Shown here: positions 16,514 through 26,500 of the stretch, one piece after another | Layout: each line of letters begins with the position of its first letter | How positions within the stretch are numbered: the stretch's first letter is position 1 | NCBI RefSeq assembly: GCF_006542765.1 | Contig: NZ_SKCD01000001.1 | Coordinates: 1 to 64,000, forward strand | DNA: 64,000 bases | Source: Paenibacillus luteus | GTDB lineage: Bacteria; Bacillota; Bacilli; Paenibacillales; Paenibacillaceae | Direction: 5' to 3' | Notes under the pieces: model-generated | What the model was told of the DNA's origin: nothing | The model's input: only the letters and a program-made list of their open reading frames with translations | Databases searched by the model: none | Translations under genes and position numbers: made by a program

Positions 16514-16606
16514 TTGGAAATGGTAGTTATGTATTCCATTCACTAAATACCTAATTCTGAGTGAGAAGTGAGCACAGCCTATCAATAATAAGTTTTAGAC
16601 TATAAT

Positions 16607-16655
16607 AGCGGCAGCCTGGACGAGTTACCAACGTCCGAGACTGCCGCTTTTTATT
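16607..16655 (+). terminator. Strong hairpin terminator between IS66 debris and hydrolase gene
   Basis: AGCGGCAG and CTGCCGCT enclose a second GGACG/CGTCC stem, followed by TTTTTATTT on the plus strand. It faces the hydrolase gene tail-on; the minus-strand side is also AT-rich, so it may serve the hydrolase gene weakly. Confidence 0.7.
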
Positions 16656-16699
16656 TAGCCCAATATCTTATTGGTCAGCATCTGCTTCAAAATAATCAT

Positions 16700-17683
16700 C
16701 TATTTGTCTTGTTTTACTTGCTCCATAAATGCCCGGAAGTTCTCAGCGATTTCTTTTGACTTGGTATGGTGCAAATAATGACCACCTTCAAATGTCATCA
16801 CTTTACCATGAACAGAATCTTTTATTTGCCCTTCATGCAGCGGTATCCAACCTTTTACGCCTGTGTTATTCGCTTGTATAAAGAAAATAAGGGGAAGCTC
16901 TTTTGGGAATGATAAGCTTCGAGCTGCAACAAAATTAGGGTAAAGATTTTCAAGTTCATTCAAGCTGGTGTTATTAAACATATTTTTGTTTTGCAGCATC
17001 TTCATTTGTTTTTTTGTTTCATCATCATATGGCATTCCAGCAAACTGATCCTCACCAAACTTCATCATCAATCTTCCAAAACCTGATTGTTTGAGCAGTT
17101 TGAAGTTTCCTAATGGCAATTTAGCATCCATACCCGGTTGCGTTGGAACACTGGTATCTATCCCGACAAACGCACTCACTTCGTTTGGATATTTGTTCAC
17201 ATAATCGAGGCCGTAAATGCCTGTAATGGAGTGACCCATTAGAATAAAACGGTCAATATTAAGGCTCTGCAGCGCTTCATGAATTTCACTTACAATATTA
17301 TCTGTGGTTCGTTCTTTGTCGGTTCTATCACTTAATCCATAACCAAAAGGCTCAACCGCGACAACTTTATAATATGGTGAAAGCTCATCAATTAACGGCT
17401 TAAAATCAAGCACTGGTGTCGCTGTTCCTTGACCAGGCAGGAGCACGATTGTTTCTTCCCCTTGTCCCTGAATCAAAATATTCATATTTTTCCCGTCTAC
17501 CTTTACAGATTGACCATAGGGTGTAATTTTACCTTCCTCTGATTTGCTACTGATCTTATTCACGACAAATACTGTAGCTACAAAAAGGACGATTGCTATA
17601 ATTATTACTGTTAGCACTTTAAGTAAAATGAACAATATTTTTTTCATTTTACTAACTGGTTTTTTGCCTGAATTCAAATCCAT
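16700..17683 (-). CDS. Membrane-anchored alpha/beta hydrolase
   Basis: One N-terminal membrane span (ILFILLKVLTVIIIAIVLFV) followed by an alpha/beta-hydrolase fold of about 270 residues outside the membrane. The nucleophile elbow is GHSITG and the catalytic His is in GGHYLHH near the C-terminus; the oxyanion strand reads IVLLPGQGT. The start is uncertain: this ATG has GAGG at 8 nt, while an ATG ten codons upstream has AGGAG only 3 nt away. The substrate is unknown. It stands on the same strand as the two-component genes but is separated from them by their terminator. Confidence 0.85.
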   Translation of the reverse strand: MDLNSGKKPVSKMKKILFILLKVLTVIIIAIVLFVATVFVVNKISSKSEEGKITPYGQSVKVDGKNMNILIQGQGEETIVLLPGQGTATPVLDFKPLIDELSPYYKVVAVEPFGYGLSDRTDKERTTDNIVSEIHEALQSLNIDRFILMGHSITGIYGLDYVNKYPNEVSAFVGIDTSVPTQPGMDAKLPLGNFKLLKQSGFGRLMMKFGEDQFAGMPYDDETKKQMKMLQNKNMFNNTSLNELENLYPNFVAARSLSFPKELPLIFFIQANNTGVKGWIPLHEGQIKDSVHGKVMTFEGGHYLHHTKSKEIAENFRAFMEQVKQDK

Positions 17684-17822
17684 TTTCTTTGCCTCACGTA
17701 TGTTCACTCTCATCTTCTCCTGTCATGATCTCTGTGTTGGGCACTCTTAATTGGCCGCTAAAGAAAGCTTATACAACGAAGATGTACTCCGTGTGACGTC
17801 AATATGAACTGAATATGAACAA

Positions 17823-17880
17823 CAAAAAAAATGCTACGGCACCACATGCAAAGAGCTTGCACAGGCTGCCGCAGCATAGA
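17823..17880 (-). terminator. Rho-independent terminator of the two-component operon
   Basis: On the minus strand ATGCTGCGGCA pairs with TGCCGTAGCAT with an inner stem, followed by a run of T. It lies about 40 bp past the histidine kinase stop codon. Confidence 0.75.
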
Positions 17881-17918
17881 GTAAACAAGCGATGCCGACT
17901 AATATCGTATAAATCGAA

Positions 17919-19286
17919 TTACTCTGTCGGAGTAATGATTGGCAGGGTGACAATGAAGGTCGTTCCTCGGTCGGGCTCACTTTCCACTCGGATGTCACCT
18001 TGATGAAGCGATACGATCTGTTTAACGATGGCAAGTCCCATACCGCTGCCTTCATATTTACGACTGTGGGAGCGATCCGCCTTAAAAAAGCGCTCGAAGA
18101 TACGCTTCTGATCCTCTGGAGCAATACCTATGCCGCTGTCGGATATTTGGACGGTCACATTTTTGATATCTTGTTGGATACTCACTTTAATAATGCCGCC
18201 ATCCTGTGAAAATTTGATGCTATTGCCGATTATATTCGTCCATATCTGATTCAACAGATCATGATCAGCTGAAAAAATAACAGTAGGCAAATGGAGGTCG
18301 AATTGAATATTGCGAGTCGACCACTGCGGCTGAATCGCGACGATAATTCGTCTTATTTGTTCATCAAGTCTAAATGCGGTCAGCCGCAGCTGTTGTGACT
18401 GAGATTCAAGCAAACTCAGCTTTAGCAGGCTATCACTCATCTTGGACATCCGCTTCGCTTCAGCAATAATAATATCCAGGTAGCGATTTCGATCGGTATC
18501 CGCAAGATTTGCTTGCTTGAGCGCTATAGCATAGCCAGATATCGAGGTGAGCGGAGACTGAACTTCGTGCGAGACATTCGTAACGAATTCTCTGCGCATC
18601 TGCTCCAATTGCTGCAGGTCATGCATCATTTCTTCGAAGCTTCGAGCCAGCGTTCCCAGCTCGCCTGTTTGTTTAATATTCAGCTTGACGTTGAAATCGC
18701 CAGATGCTATCCGCCTAGTCGCTCTTGTTAGCTTCTTGATTGGTCTTATTAGAAATATGGAGGCAATTAGAATAAATAAGCTTCCAGTAATCAACGCGTA
18801 TGCGACAAAAGATAATCCCCATCTGAGTATAGTAGAGGCAGATGGAGGGGAGAGTGCTTCCACAAACATCGCTTTTATTCCTATGTCTGTATTGAGCGGC
18901 AATCCTATGAAAGTAACAGTAACCCCCTTCATACGAACCTGAACTCTTTCTCCAGCCAGTACCTTCATTACTTGCTCCTTGGCTATTGCAGAAGGCTTAT
19001 GTCCGTGCAGCGCTCCGAAGGACTGGAACCGATCCGTCGTTTCATAAATACGAATATGATAGGAATTGAGCTGCTTCATTCCACTTACGAGTTTGTCTGC
19101 CTCACGTGAGGGAATGGCTTCATAAATTCGGGTAATATCCTGTCCAAAATTACTCATCAAAATTTGCGAGTTTTCACTCAATTTCTCTTGAAATGCCCAA
19201 GTTGCCACAAAAAAAGCAATGATCGTGCCCCCGATCACGGAGACTAGAAATATGAGGACGACTCGTGTGTATAAAGATTTGATCAT
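17919..19286 (-). CDS. Sensor histidine kinase with HAMP domain
   Basis: Membrane sensor kinase of 455 residues: N-terminal span, extracytoplasmic domain to about residue 165, second span, HAMP (RPIKKLTRATRRIASGDFNV), H-box NVSHEVQSPLTSISGYA carrying the phospho-accepting His, N-box GNSIKFSQDGG, G1 DSGIGIAP and G2 GSGMGLAIVKQ. The ATG follows GAGG and overlaps the response regulator stop by 4 bp. Downstream, beyond a terminator, is the alpha/beta hydrolase. The stimulus is unknown. Confidence 0.93.
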   Translation of the reverse strand: MIKSLYTRVVLIFLVSVIGGTIIAFFVATWAFQEKLSENSQILMSNFGQDITRIYEAIPSREADKLVSGMKQLNSYHIRIYETTDRFQSFGALHGHKPSAIAKEQVMKVLAGERVQVRMKGVTVTFIGLPLNTDIGIKAMFVEALSPPSASTILRWGLSFVAYALITGSLFILIASIFLIRPIKKLTRATRRIASGDFNVKLNIKQTGELGTLARSFEEMMHDLQQLEQMRREFVTNVSHEVQSPLTSISGYAIALKQANLADTDRNRYLDIIIAEAKRMSKMSDSLLKLSLLESQSQQLRLTAFRLDEQIRRIIVAIQPQWSTRNIQFDLHLPTVIFSADHDLLNQIWTNIIGNSIKFSQDGGIIKVSIQQDIKNVTVQISDSGIGIAPEDQKRIFERFFKADRSHSRKYEGSGMGLAIVKQIVSLHQGDIRVESEPDRGTTFIVTLPIITPTE

Positions 19287-19957
19287 TTGTGCACCTCAAG
19301 CCGATAGCCAAGCCCCCGCACCGTCTCGATATGAAAATCGGTAGCCGTCGCGAAGCGTTCGCGCAATCGTTTAACATGTACGTCTATCGTTCGATCGTCG
19401 CCTGCATAGTCGATCCCCCAAATTTGATCGATCAACTGCTCACTCGTATAGAATTGTCCAGGTGTTCCAGCGAGCTTATAAAGGAGTTCAAACTCCTTGA
19501 GTGGCAACGCAAGTGATTCCGTTCCTCTCATCACTTTGTAGGTTTGCCGGTCAAGAATGATGCTGCCAAGCCGAATCGTCTGCGTTGAACCAATTCGGTA
19601 TCTTTTCAGCAGAGCTCCAACACGAGCCGTCAGCTCCAGTGGATCAAATGGTTTCGTCAAATAATCATCCGTCCCGAGCTGGAAGCCTTTCACTTTCTCC
19701 CATGTCTCGCCTCTTGCAGTCAGCATAAGCAGCGGAAGATCAGGATTGCTTCTTTGAAGCTCCTTGCACAACGTCCAGCCATCCATAATCGGCATCATAA
19801 TATCGAGTACGACAAGATCAATATGCACCTGTGCATAGACAGCTAGTGCTTCCTTGCAGTCTCCCGCTTCGGCTGTTTCGAATCCGTCGTTGCGTAGAAA
19901 TAAACAAACGAGTTCGCGAATGTTCGCATCATCATCAGCAACCAGTATAGTAGGCAT
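19283..19957 (-). CDS. OmpR-family response regulator
   Basis: A 224-residue regulator: receiver domain with acidic pocket ADDDAN, phospho-acceptor Asp in DLVVLDIMMPIMDGW, and the conserved TAR and K at LTKPF; then an OmpR/PhoB winged helix with DRTIDVHVKRLRERF and VRGLGYRLE. It is the first gene of a two-gene operon with the kinase. Self-regulation is probable but no direct repeats were identified upstream. Confidence 0.93.
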   Translation of the reverse strand: MPTILVADDDANIRELVCLFLRNDGFETAEAGDCKEALAVYAQVHIDLVVLDIMMPIMDGWTLCKELQRSNPDLPLLMLTARGETWEKVKGFQLGTDDYLTKPFDPLELTARVGALLKRYRIGSTQTIRLGSIILDRQTYKVMRGTESLALPLKEFELLYKLAGTPGQFYTSEQLIDQIWGIDYAGDDRTIDVHVKRLRERFATATDFHIETVRGLGYRLEVHK

Positions 19958-20048
19958 TCGTTCCCTCTTTCCCTGTTATGCATTCCATATAATAGTAATC
20001 ATTATACTATAAATCTTGATGAATTATAAAAACAACACAGAACAGACA

Positions 20049-20085
20049 AAAGCAGCTGACCATTGAGGTGGGCTGCCGTTTTATT
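20049..20085 (-). terminator. Leftover terminator of the truncated selO gene
   Basis: On the minus strand GGCAGC and CAGCTGC can pair around a short loop, followed by TTTTGT, directly after the stop codon of the selO remnant. Confidence 0.45.
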
Positions 20086-20088
20086 ATA

Positions 20089-20286
20089 TCAGGTACCGCA
20101 AAAAGTTTGATATGGACGGGTTGATACCATTGGGAACGTGTAATAATCAGACCGTTCACGGGAGTGATCGTAGGGGCTCGAAAGAACACTAAGAAGCTGC
20201 TCCATCACACGGTTGTCGCCTTGCTTCACTTCGGCTTCTAGCACTTCTTCTACTCGAAGGTTGTGCGGGATTACCGCGCGAAAGAA
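20089..20286 (-). pseudogene. C-terminal remnant of selO (protein adenylyltransferase SelO/YdiU)
   Basis: About 66 codons read [19 protein letters not shown], then [20 protein letters not shown] and end PYQTFCGT-stop. This matches the conserved C-terminus of SelO/YdiU (IPRNHRVEEAL ... PYQTFCGT). The kinase-fold body is missing: the homology stops exactly where an IS66 right-end fragment begins. No start codon belongs to this piece. Confidence 0.75.
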
Positions 20287-20486
20287 AACGGATTGAATCC
20301 TTTCAAGTATCTGGTGTATTTGTTCGAGCAACTCCCGCAGCTATCCGATCCGAAAAACCCGGATGCGCTGGACAAACTTTTACCTTGGTCAACATCGCTA
20401 CCGCTGACTTGTCGCGTGTTTAAATCTTAATCCAGCTTATCTTAGCCCTCATCTTGATGACAAGGTGTGGGCTATTTGACGCTTAC
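20284..20486 (+). mobile_element. IS66-family right-end remnant with transposase C-terminus
   Basis: The plus strand reads [18 protein letters not shown], then LDKLLPWSTSLPLTCRVFKS-stop, the standard C-terminus of the large IS66 transposase. It is followed after 56 bp by TTTGACGCTTAC, the inverse of the IS66 terminal repeat. The remaining more than 2 kb of the element is absent. Its left boundary coincides with the break in selO. Confidence 0.75.
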
Positions 20487-20694
20487 GACATAACTTTAAG
20501 ATTCACTTCTGCTATTCGATTATTTCAACACATTTCTTATTTATCAAAAGCAGTAAATTTTTCCGAAGCTGCATGATTTCCAGTCTCCAATCAAGTAAAA
20601 AATGGCTATAGCTGATATTTACATCACTTTTTGCACGTCTTTGCGTTACGATATGCTTAAGTACCGTTAATACGACTTGAAGGATGATTTCGAT

Positions 20695-21675
20695 ATGATA
20701 GCTGTGCAGCCCCTGCATACCGTTTTTAACAAAGATCAATTATTTGAAGCGATTAGCCCTTTCTATTCGATTGGCAAACCGGTCCAAACTCGCTTCTTAT
20801 CCAATGGCCTAAATGATACCTATGCGGTCGATACCGATTGCGGAAAATATATATTGCGCATTTACAAGCATCAATGGCGAACCGAATCCGCTATTCGCTT
20901 CGAGCTTGATCTGCTTACTTACTTAAACAATCGCATGCTTCCAATCTCCTACCCAATCGCCAGAGAGGACGGCGAGTGGCTGACCGAGCTCGACGCTCCG
21001 GAAGGCAAGCGCTACGCAGTCTTGTTCACTTATGCGGACGGCATCGGCAAAGTTGATGCCTCCACCAGCGCCACCTTCGGAACATCCGTTGCTCAGCTTC
21101 ATCTGGCCATGGATCACTACACACCAAAGCATGAGCGCTTCGAGCTGGACACCAAGCATCTGCTCGACGAGCCGCTTCGGCAATTGCTCCCGTTCTTGCA
21201 GCATCGCGCGGCTGACGCCCAGCTCGTACAAGAAATTGCCGATCGCTTGAAATTGCGCCTGACAGCAGCCTCCGGCAGCACCTATAATTGGGGAGCTTGC
21301 CACGGTGATCTTCATGGATGGAATGTATTTCATCAAGAAGATGGCAGCCTGACCCATTTTGATTTTGATTGCTGCGGAATCGGCTGGCGCGCATACGATC
21401 TGTCTGTATTTCTATGGGACCGGGTTCATGGCAATCCCGATAGCAGCAGCTTCGAGGACGAGTGTTGGCGTCGCTTTCTTGAAGCCTATACCAAGGAACG
21501 TGCCTTAAGCGAAGAGGATCTTGCCATAATTCCCGTCTTTGTCGCCGTCAGGCAAATATGGCTCATGGGGCTGCATACGGGGCAAAGCGCTGTATGGGGA
21601 GCTTGGCAGGACGATGGTTATTTTGACGGAAAGCTCAAATTTCTTACATCGTGGGTGAACGCGCAACAGCTTTAA
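20695..21675 (+). CDS. Aminoglycoside phosphotransferase-family kinase (APH/ChoK-like)
   Basis: A 326-residue kinase of the APH superfamily, likely phosphorylating a small alcohol or amino alcohol. The catalytic loop is CHGDLHGWNVFH (HxDxxxxN type) and the metal-binding motif is THFDFDCCGIGWRAYDL. The glycine-loop region reads FLSNGLNDTYAV and the ATP lysine is probably in GKYILRIYK. The ATG lies 10 nt after AAGGA; a TTG six codons upstream overlaps that site. The relation to homoserine kinase ThrB2 or to YtmP-like proteins cannot be settled by eye. Monocistronic. Confidence 0.85.
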   Translation: MIAVQPLHTVFNKDQLFEAISPFYSIGKPVQTRFLSNGLNDTYAVDTDCGKYILRIYKHQWRTESAIRFELDLLTYLNNRMLPISYPIAREDGEWLTELDAPEGKRYAVLFTYADGIGKVDASTSATFGTSVAQLHLAMDHYTPKHERFELDTKHLLDEPLRQLLPFLQHRAADAQLVQEIADRLKLRLTAASGSTYNWGACHGDLHGWNVFHQEDGSLTHFDFDCCGIGWRAYDLSVFLWDRVHGNPDSSSFEDECWRRFLEAYTKERALSEEDLAIIPVFVAVRQIWLMGLHTGQSAVWGAWQDDGYFDGKLKFLTSWVNAQQL

Positions 21676-21804
21676 CATCCCTTACAGACCAGAGGCTATC
21701 CGCTGCCTTTGGTCTCTCTAACTGCCATTTTGGATATGGCTCTGCTGTTGGAACCACCTAAACCATCATTTTCCCTGTTTACTTTCAAATAAAGGTATGC
21801 TATC

Positions 21805-21828
21805 TTATTTCTACGCATATAGAAATAA
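21805..21828. promoter_or_regulatory. Candidate ArsR operator upstream of arsR
   Basis: TTATTTCTA and TAGAAATAA are perfect inverted repeats with a 6-bp spacer, 27 bp upstream of the regulator start. A second copy of the same palindrome precedes the MFS gene. ArsR-family repressors bind such imperfect 12-2-12-like dyads. Confidence 0.65.
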
Positions 21829-21855
21829 CTACAGTTGGAAAAAGGTGAATTTACG

Positions 21856-22137
21856 ATGGTAGAAGAAAATGCGGACGTACGTCAAGCTGTCAAAGTGTAT
21901 AAAGCGCTCGGAGAGCCCACAAGAATCAAAATCGCTCTTCTCCTTACGGAGGAGAAAAATTTGTGCTGCTCCGATATTGGCACTAAGCTGGAATCGGTGG
22001 CCGGATCAACACTATCCCATCACTTGAAGCAGTTGACCGAATGCGGATTGCTTAATCTCCGCAAGGACGGAACGTATATCTACTACAGCGTAAACCGCGA
22101 AATGGCGCAAAAGTACGCGCCTTATTTGCTGGAGTAA
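21856..22137 (+). CDS. ArsR/SmtB-family transcriptional repressor
   Basis: A 93-residue winged helix-turn-helix protein: KALGEPTRIKIALLLTEEKN, LCCSDIGTKL, then the recognition helix region GSTLSHHLKQLTECGLLN and wing RKDGTYIYYSVN. A CC pair lies in helix 3 (NLCCSDIG), near the ELCVCDL position that binds metal in ArsR/SmtB, but only CC rather than CxC, so metal sensing is doubtful. The ATG has AGGTG 8 nt upstream. It is followed by an MFS exporter with a matching operator, the layout of a self-regulated efflux pair. Confidence 0.9.
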   Translation: MVEENADVRQAVKVYKALGEPTRIKIALLLTEEKNLCCSDIGTKLESVAGSTLSHHLKQLTECGLLNLRKDGTYIYYSVNREMAQKYAPYLLE

Positions 22138-22150
22138 TTTTTTTTCACCC

Positions 22151-22174
22151 TTATTTCTATAAACTTAGAAATAT
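22151..22174. promoter_or_regulatory. Second candidate ArsR operator, upstream of the MFS gene
   Basis: TTATTTCTA, 6-bp spacer, TAGAAATAT: the same dyad as at 21805-21828 with one terminal mismatch, placed between the regulator stop and the transporter start. Confidence 0.65.
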
Positions 22175-22209
22175 AAAAATATTGGAGTGTGGAGAGGAGC
22201 TTTACTAGC

Positions 22210-23406
22210 ATGTCGAACGTTTGGAAAATTTATATGCTGGCTATTATCAGCTTTCTAGTCGGGACATCCGAATTTATTATTGCAGGCATTTTGGATAAGG
22301 TGGCTGCTGACGTAGGAGTCTCATTATCGGCCGCCGGGCAGCTGATCACCGTTTTTTCGCTGGCTTATGCGTTCGGCACACCGATCCTCATGGCCGTCAC
22401 TGCACGCATGGAAAGGCGGCAGCTTCTGCTCTACGCACTCGGCGTATTCGCGGTTGGCAACTTAATTGCTATCGCTTTGCCTGGCTTTTCGTTTTTGCTG
22501 GTATCCCGTATCGTTCTCGCGCTTAGCACCGGCGTATTCGTAGTTACCGCATTAACGGTTGCTGCCAAGCTTGCTGCCCCCGGTAAACAAGGAAGCGCAA
22601 TTGCAACGCTAGTCATGGGCTTTAGTACTTCCTTAATTATTGGCGTGCCTCTTGGCAGAGTCGCTGCTTCCGTCTATGATTGGAAGCTGATTTTTGGAGT
22701 GATTGGTCTGCTGGGATTATTTGCGATGTTGATTATCCTGCTTGCCATTCCGCGTTCCGACGGTGAGGAGCCAGTACCCATCCGCAAGCAGCTTGCGCTG
22801 TTTAAACAGCCCAAAATTGCGATCGCCTTAGCGGTTACCTTCATGTGGATCGGCGGTTACTCCATTGTTTACACGTATATCTCACCCTATCTGTTGAACG
22901 TAACCAAACTAAGCGAGCAAGGCGTAAGCATTGGCCTCTTCGCTTTCGGCATTGCCAGCTTGTTTGGCTCCAAATTCGGCGGTTACAGCACCGATAAATG
23001 GGGCGCGCCCCGCACGTTAGTGAGCGGAATGTTATTTCATACGATCGCGCTTGTCCTGCTATCGCTAGCCGGACATTCGCCATACATCGTGTTTCCTCTG
23101 CTGATGCTTTGGGCATTTACCGCTTGGTCATCCGGTCCTACGCAGCAATTTCACTTAATGTCGCTTGCTCCAGAAGCTTCCGGTATCATGCTTAGTCTCA
23201 ATAGCTCAGTATTGCAGCTCGGCATGGCAGCAGGCGCAGGTCTTGGCGGTGTAGTCGTTGAGCAAGCTTCGCTCACTTCCATCAGCTGGATCGGAGCAAC
23301 CGGTGTTATACTAGCTGCAGCAACGGCTGCTACCTTCTTCGGCATTTCCCACTCGCGGACACGCCGCGAAGCTATCAAACGCAGCCTCGTCAATACGAGT
23401 TCGTAA
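22210..23406 (+). CDS. MFS transporter, DHA1-type efflux protein
   Basis: A 398-residue, 12-span transporter of the major facilitator superfamily, similar in layout to AraJ/YdhP-type drug or sugar efflux proteins. The N-terminus is IYMLAIISFLVGTSEFIIAG, and loop 2-3 reads GTPILMAVTARMERRQLL where the family GxxxDRxxRR motif lies. The ATG has AGGAG 10 nt upstream. It is probably repressed by the ArsR protein encoded upstream. The substrate is unknown. Confidence 0.9.
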   Translation: MSNVWKIYMLAIISFLVGTSEFIIAGILDKVAADVGVSLSAAGQLITVFSLAYAFGTPILMAVTARMERRQLLLYALGVFAVGNLIAIALPGFSFLLVSRIVLALSTGVFVVTALTVAAKLAAPGKQGSAIATLVMGFSTSLIIGVPLGRVAASVYDWKLIFGVIGLLGLFAMLIILLAIPRSDGEEPVPIRKQLALFKQPKIAIALAVTFMWIGGYSIVYTYISPYLLNVTKLSEQGVSIGLFAFGIASLFGSKFGGYSTDKWGAPRTLVSGMLFHTIALVLLSLAGHSPYIVFPLLMLWAFTAWSSGPTQQFHLMSLAPEASGIMLSLNSSVLQLGMAAGAGLGGVVVEQASLTSISWIGATGVILAAATAATFFGISHSRTRREAIKRSLVNTSS

Positions 23407-23432
23407 TTCAATGTTTACCTGTACGATAAAAG

Positions 23433-23475
23433 AAATGACCTGCCTTGCCCTTAGGGGCGATGCAGGTCATTTTCA
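23433..23475 (+). terminator. Rho-independent terminator of the MFS gene
   Basis: AAATGACCTGC and GCAGGTCATTT are complementary over 11 bp with an inner GCCC/GGGC stem, followed by a short T-run. Confidence 0.8.
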
Positions 23476-23586
23476 TGTATATGCATTGAGCTAAAGCTGT
23501 TTTATCGGTTGGGATACATATGTCATTCATTATTGCTTATGACTTGTCCTTGAACCTAGCTAAATGTTATCTTAAGCACCGTTTAA

Positions 23587-26500
23587 TTATTCCCCAGACA
23601 GATGGTCTATCGATGCAGCCTGAATTTGGCCGTAAGCCCAGTGTGCCGCAGGCACATCCGTAAAGGCCGGTTCCAGGTTGATTAACGGCTGTCTCCCTAG
23701 CAATCGATTGATGATAACTACCGCTTCGGCACGAGTGATAGCTTGATTCGGACGGAAAGTACCGTCAGCATAACCGTTCATGATTCCGGCCGCCTTTACA
23801 CTCTTAATAGCCATATCCGCCCAGTGTCCTGCGGTATCTGTGAAGCTTTCCTCTCCGCTTGCATCACTCTTTAGCAGCCTTATCACAATAGCCGCCATCT
23901 CGCCCCGCGTCATTATCTGCGCCGGCTTGAATGTTCCATCTGTAAATCCATTCATAAGTGCTAGCTTGGTTACCTCTTCGATCGCAGCGGCAGCCCAGTG
24001 GCTGGATCGCACATCCGAGTAATCCCTGTCATTCTGTTGAGCTTTCTCTCCACTAAATGCGCGTGCAAGCAGGGCTGCCATCTCGGCTCGGGTCACACTG
24101 TTGCCCGGGTGGAATGTGCCGTCAGCATAGCCCGTGATGTAAGCTTTAATGAATACGTCTTCTTTTATTGCGCTAAAGCCAGCAGAATAAACCACAGCAA
24201 ACGTGTTAAATACGCTAAACTTACTGACCGCAATTCGAATGACAGGGTCTCCCGTTACATCATCATACGCGATTTTCCCGCGTATCAACTCCACTTTTCC
24301 GTCGCTGCGCTCCATATAAACGCCCAGATAAGAGAACTGCTCCTTGTTCAAGCCCGTATTAACTAAAGGGAGCTCCAATATCGCCGTGTGATCTTTCAGA
24401 TTGGTCTCAAACCCTACTGGAACTCCAATCATTTTGATGCCGCTATCCCCAATTGCAGCGCTCACCGAAGTTGACAGAGCGGCCCTTGCACTTAGTTCCC
24501 GTTGCTCTTCCCCGTCCTTCAAAGGCGTGATACGGAAGAAGGTGCTTTCCTTCAAATCCTTCATCGCATCTACCGGGAGTTTAAGCCAGGCATGGGTTGT
24601 TGCGATATTCAGCCCAATGTCCCCTTTCGCCAACTGATCCGAAGATTCGCTTGGAAGGGTGAAAAGAAGCTCCGACACTTTGTCACCCAAATCGGGAACA
24701 ACAAGGAGTGCGGCATGTGAACCAATTGCCTTCAATTGCTCCACGGTTTTAGCCGCTTCTATCGCCGTGAAGGTTGCTTTGTCCTTCTTCTTGCCGCTTG
24801 AATCCGCTGCACGAGTGATGACCACGGTCGAACCAATGGAGATTTTAACATGCTCACCATCTTTCACATTTACCGTAATCTCTTCCTTTTGTGCAGAACC
24901 TGCCGTACCTGATGATGAACCCGTCGGACTGGCTTGCTTCCACCTTGCATATAGCGTTATGTCACCTGTGATCGCAGTGTCGAATTCGAACGCTTCCGTT
25001 AAATTGCTGTTTGTGTACCACCCATCGAACGTGTACCCATTCTTTGTCGGGGCGACTGGCTTGGATGCGGTGCTGCTGTTACTCACCGTCTGACTCGCCA
25101 CTGCCGCTCCTCCGTTGCTGTCGAAGCTTACTATATAGCTGTCTAATGTCCACTGCGCGTACAGGGTCACTCCAGACACGCCCATCATATGCGTCTCACC
25201 AGCCATGTAGTTCGTTCCGCTTCCGTCTGCCGCTGTGTTCCAGCCTGCAAATGTATAGCCTGTCTTCACCAAGCTTCCAGTATTGCCAAGCACTGTAACG
25301 CCAGCATTATAATCGTAGCTGCCTCCCGTTGGAGCGCTTCCCGAAATCGCGCCGTTTCCGTCGTAGGTCACCGTGTAGTTAGCTATCGTCCACTTTGCAT
25401 ACAAGACCACTCCCGCTGCGCCCATCGTATATGTGCCACCCGCAGCGTAGTCCGTACCACTTCCATCCGCCGCTGTGTTCCAACCTGCAAATGTATAACC
25501 TGCCTTTACCAAGCTCCCAGTGTTCCAAAGCACCACGATGGCAGTATTGTATTCATAGCTGCCTCCACTCGGAGCGCTTCCCGAACTTGTTCCGTTCCCG
25601 TCGTAAGCCAACGTGTAGCTATTCGCTGACCATTGGGCATACAGTGTCACGTCTGCCGCTCCCATCGTATATGTCCCACCTGCGGCGTAATCCGTTCCGC
25701 TTCCATCCGCTGTCGTGTTCCAGCCCGTGAACGCATAACCTGTCCTCACTAGATTTCCTGTATTCCCAAGCACCGTAACGCCAGTGTTGTACTCATAGCT
25801 GCCACCACTCGGAGCGCTTCCCGAACTCGCTCCGTTGACGTCATAAGCCAGCATATAGCTGTTCGCTGTCCATTGCGCATACAAGATGACACCCGACGCG
25901 CCCATCGTATACGTGTCTCCTGCGACGTAATCTGTTCCGCTGCCATCCGTTGCTGTATTCCAACCCGATAATACATAGCCCATCTTCGTCAGATTACCCG
26001 TATTACCCCACACAATAACGCCAGCATCATAATCGTAGCTGCCTCCCGTTGGAACGCTTCCCGAAATCGCGCCGTTTCCGTCGTAGGTCACCGTGTAGTT
26101 ACCTATCGTCCACTTTGCATACAAGACCACTCCCGCTGCTCCCATCGTATATGTGCCGCCTGCGGCGAAGTCCGTACCACTTCCGTCTGCCGCCGTGTTC
26201 CACCCCGAAAACGTGTACCCGACCTTCACTAGGCTTCCCGTATTGCCGAGCACCACAACACCCATATTGTAGACATAACTGCCTCCACTCGGAACGTTGC
26301 CCAATGACGCGCCGTTTCCGTCGTAAGCCAGTAGATAACTGTTAGCTGTCCACTGCGCATACAAGGTCACGCCCGCCGCTCCCATCGTATATGTCCCACC
26401 TGCCGCGTAATCCGTTCCGCTTCCGTCTGCCGCCGTGTTCCACCCCGCGAACGTATACCCTATCTTCACCAAGCTACTAGTGTTGCCAAGCACTGTGACG

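Noticed and set aside
21684-21718. Stem AGACCA/TGGTCT after the phosphotransferase gene as a terminator
   Set aside because: The stem is plausible but no T-run follows it on the plus strand, so I did not list it.
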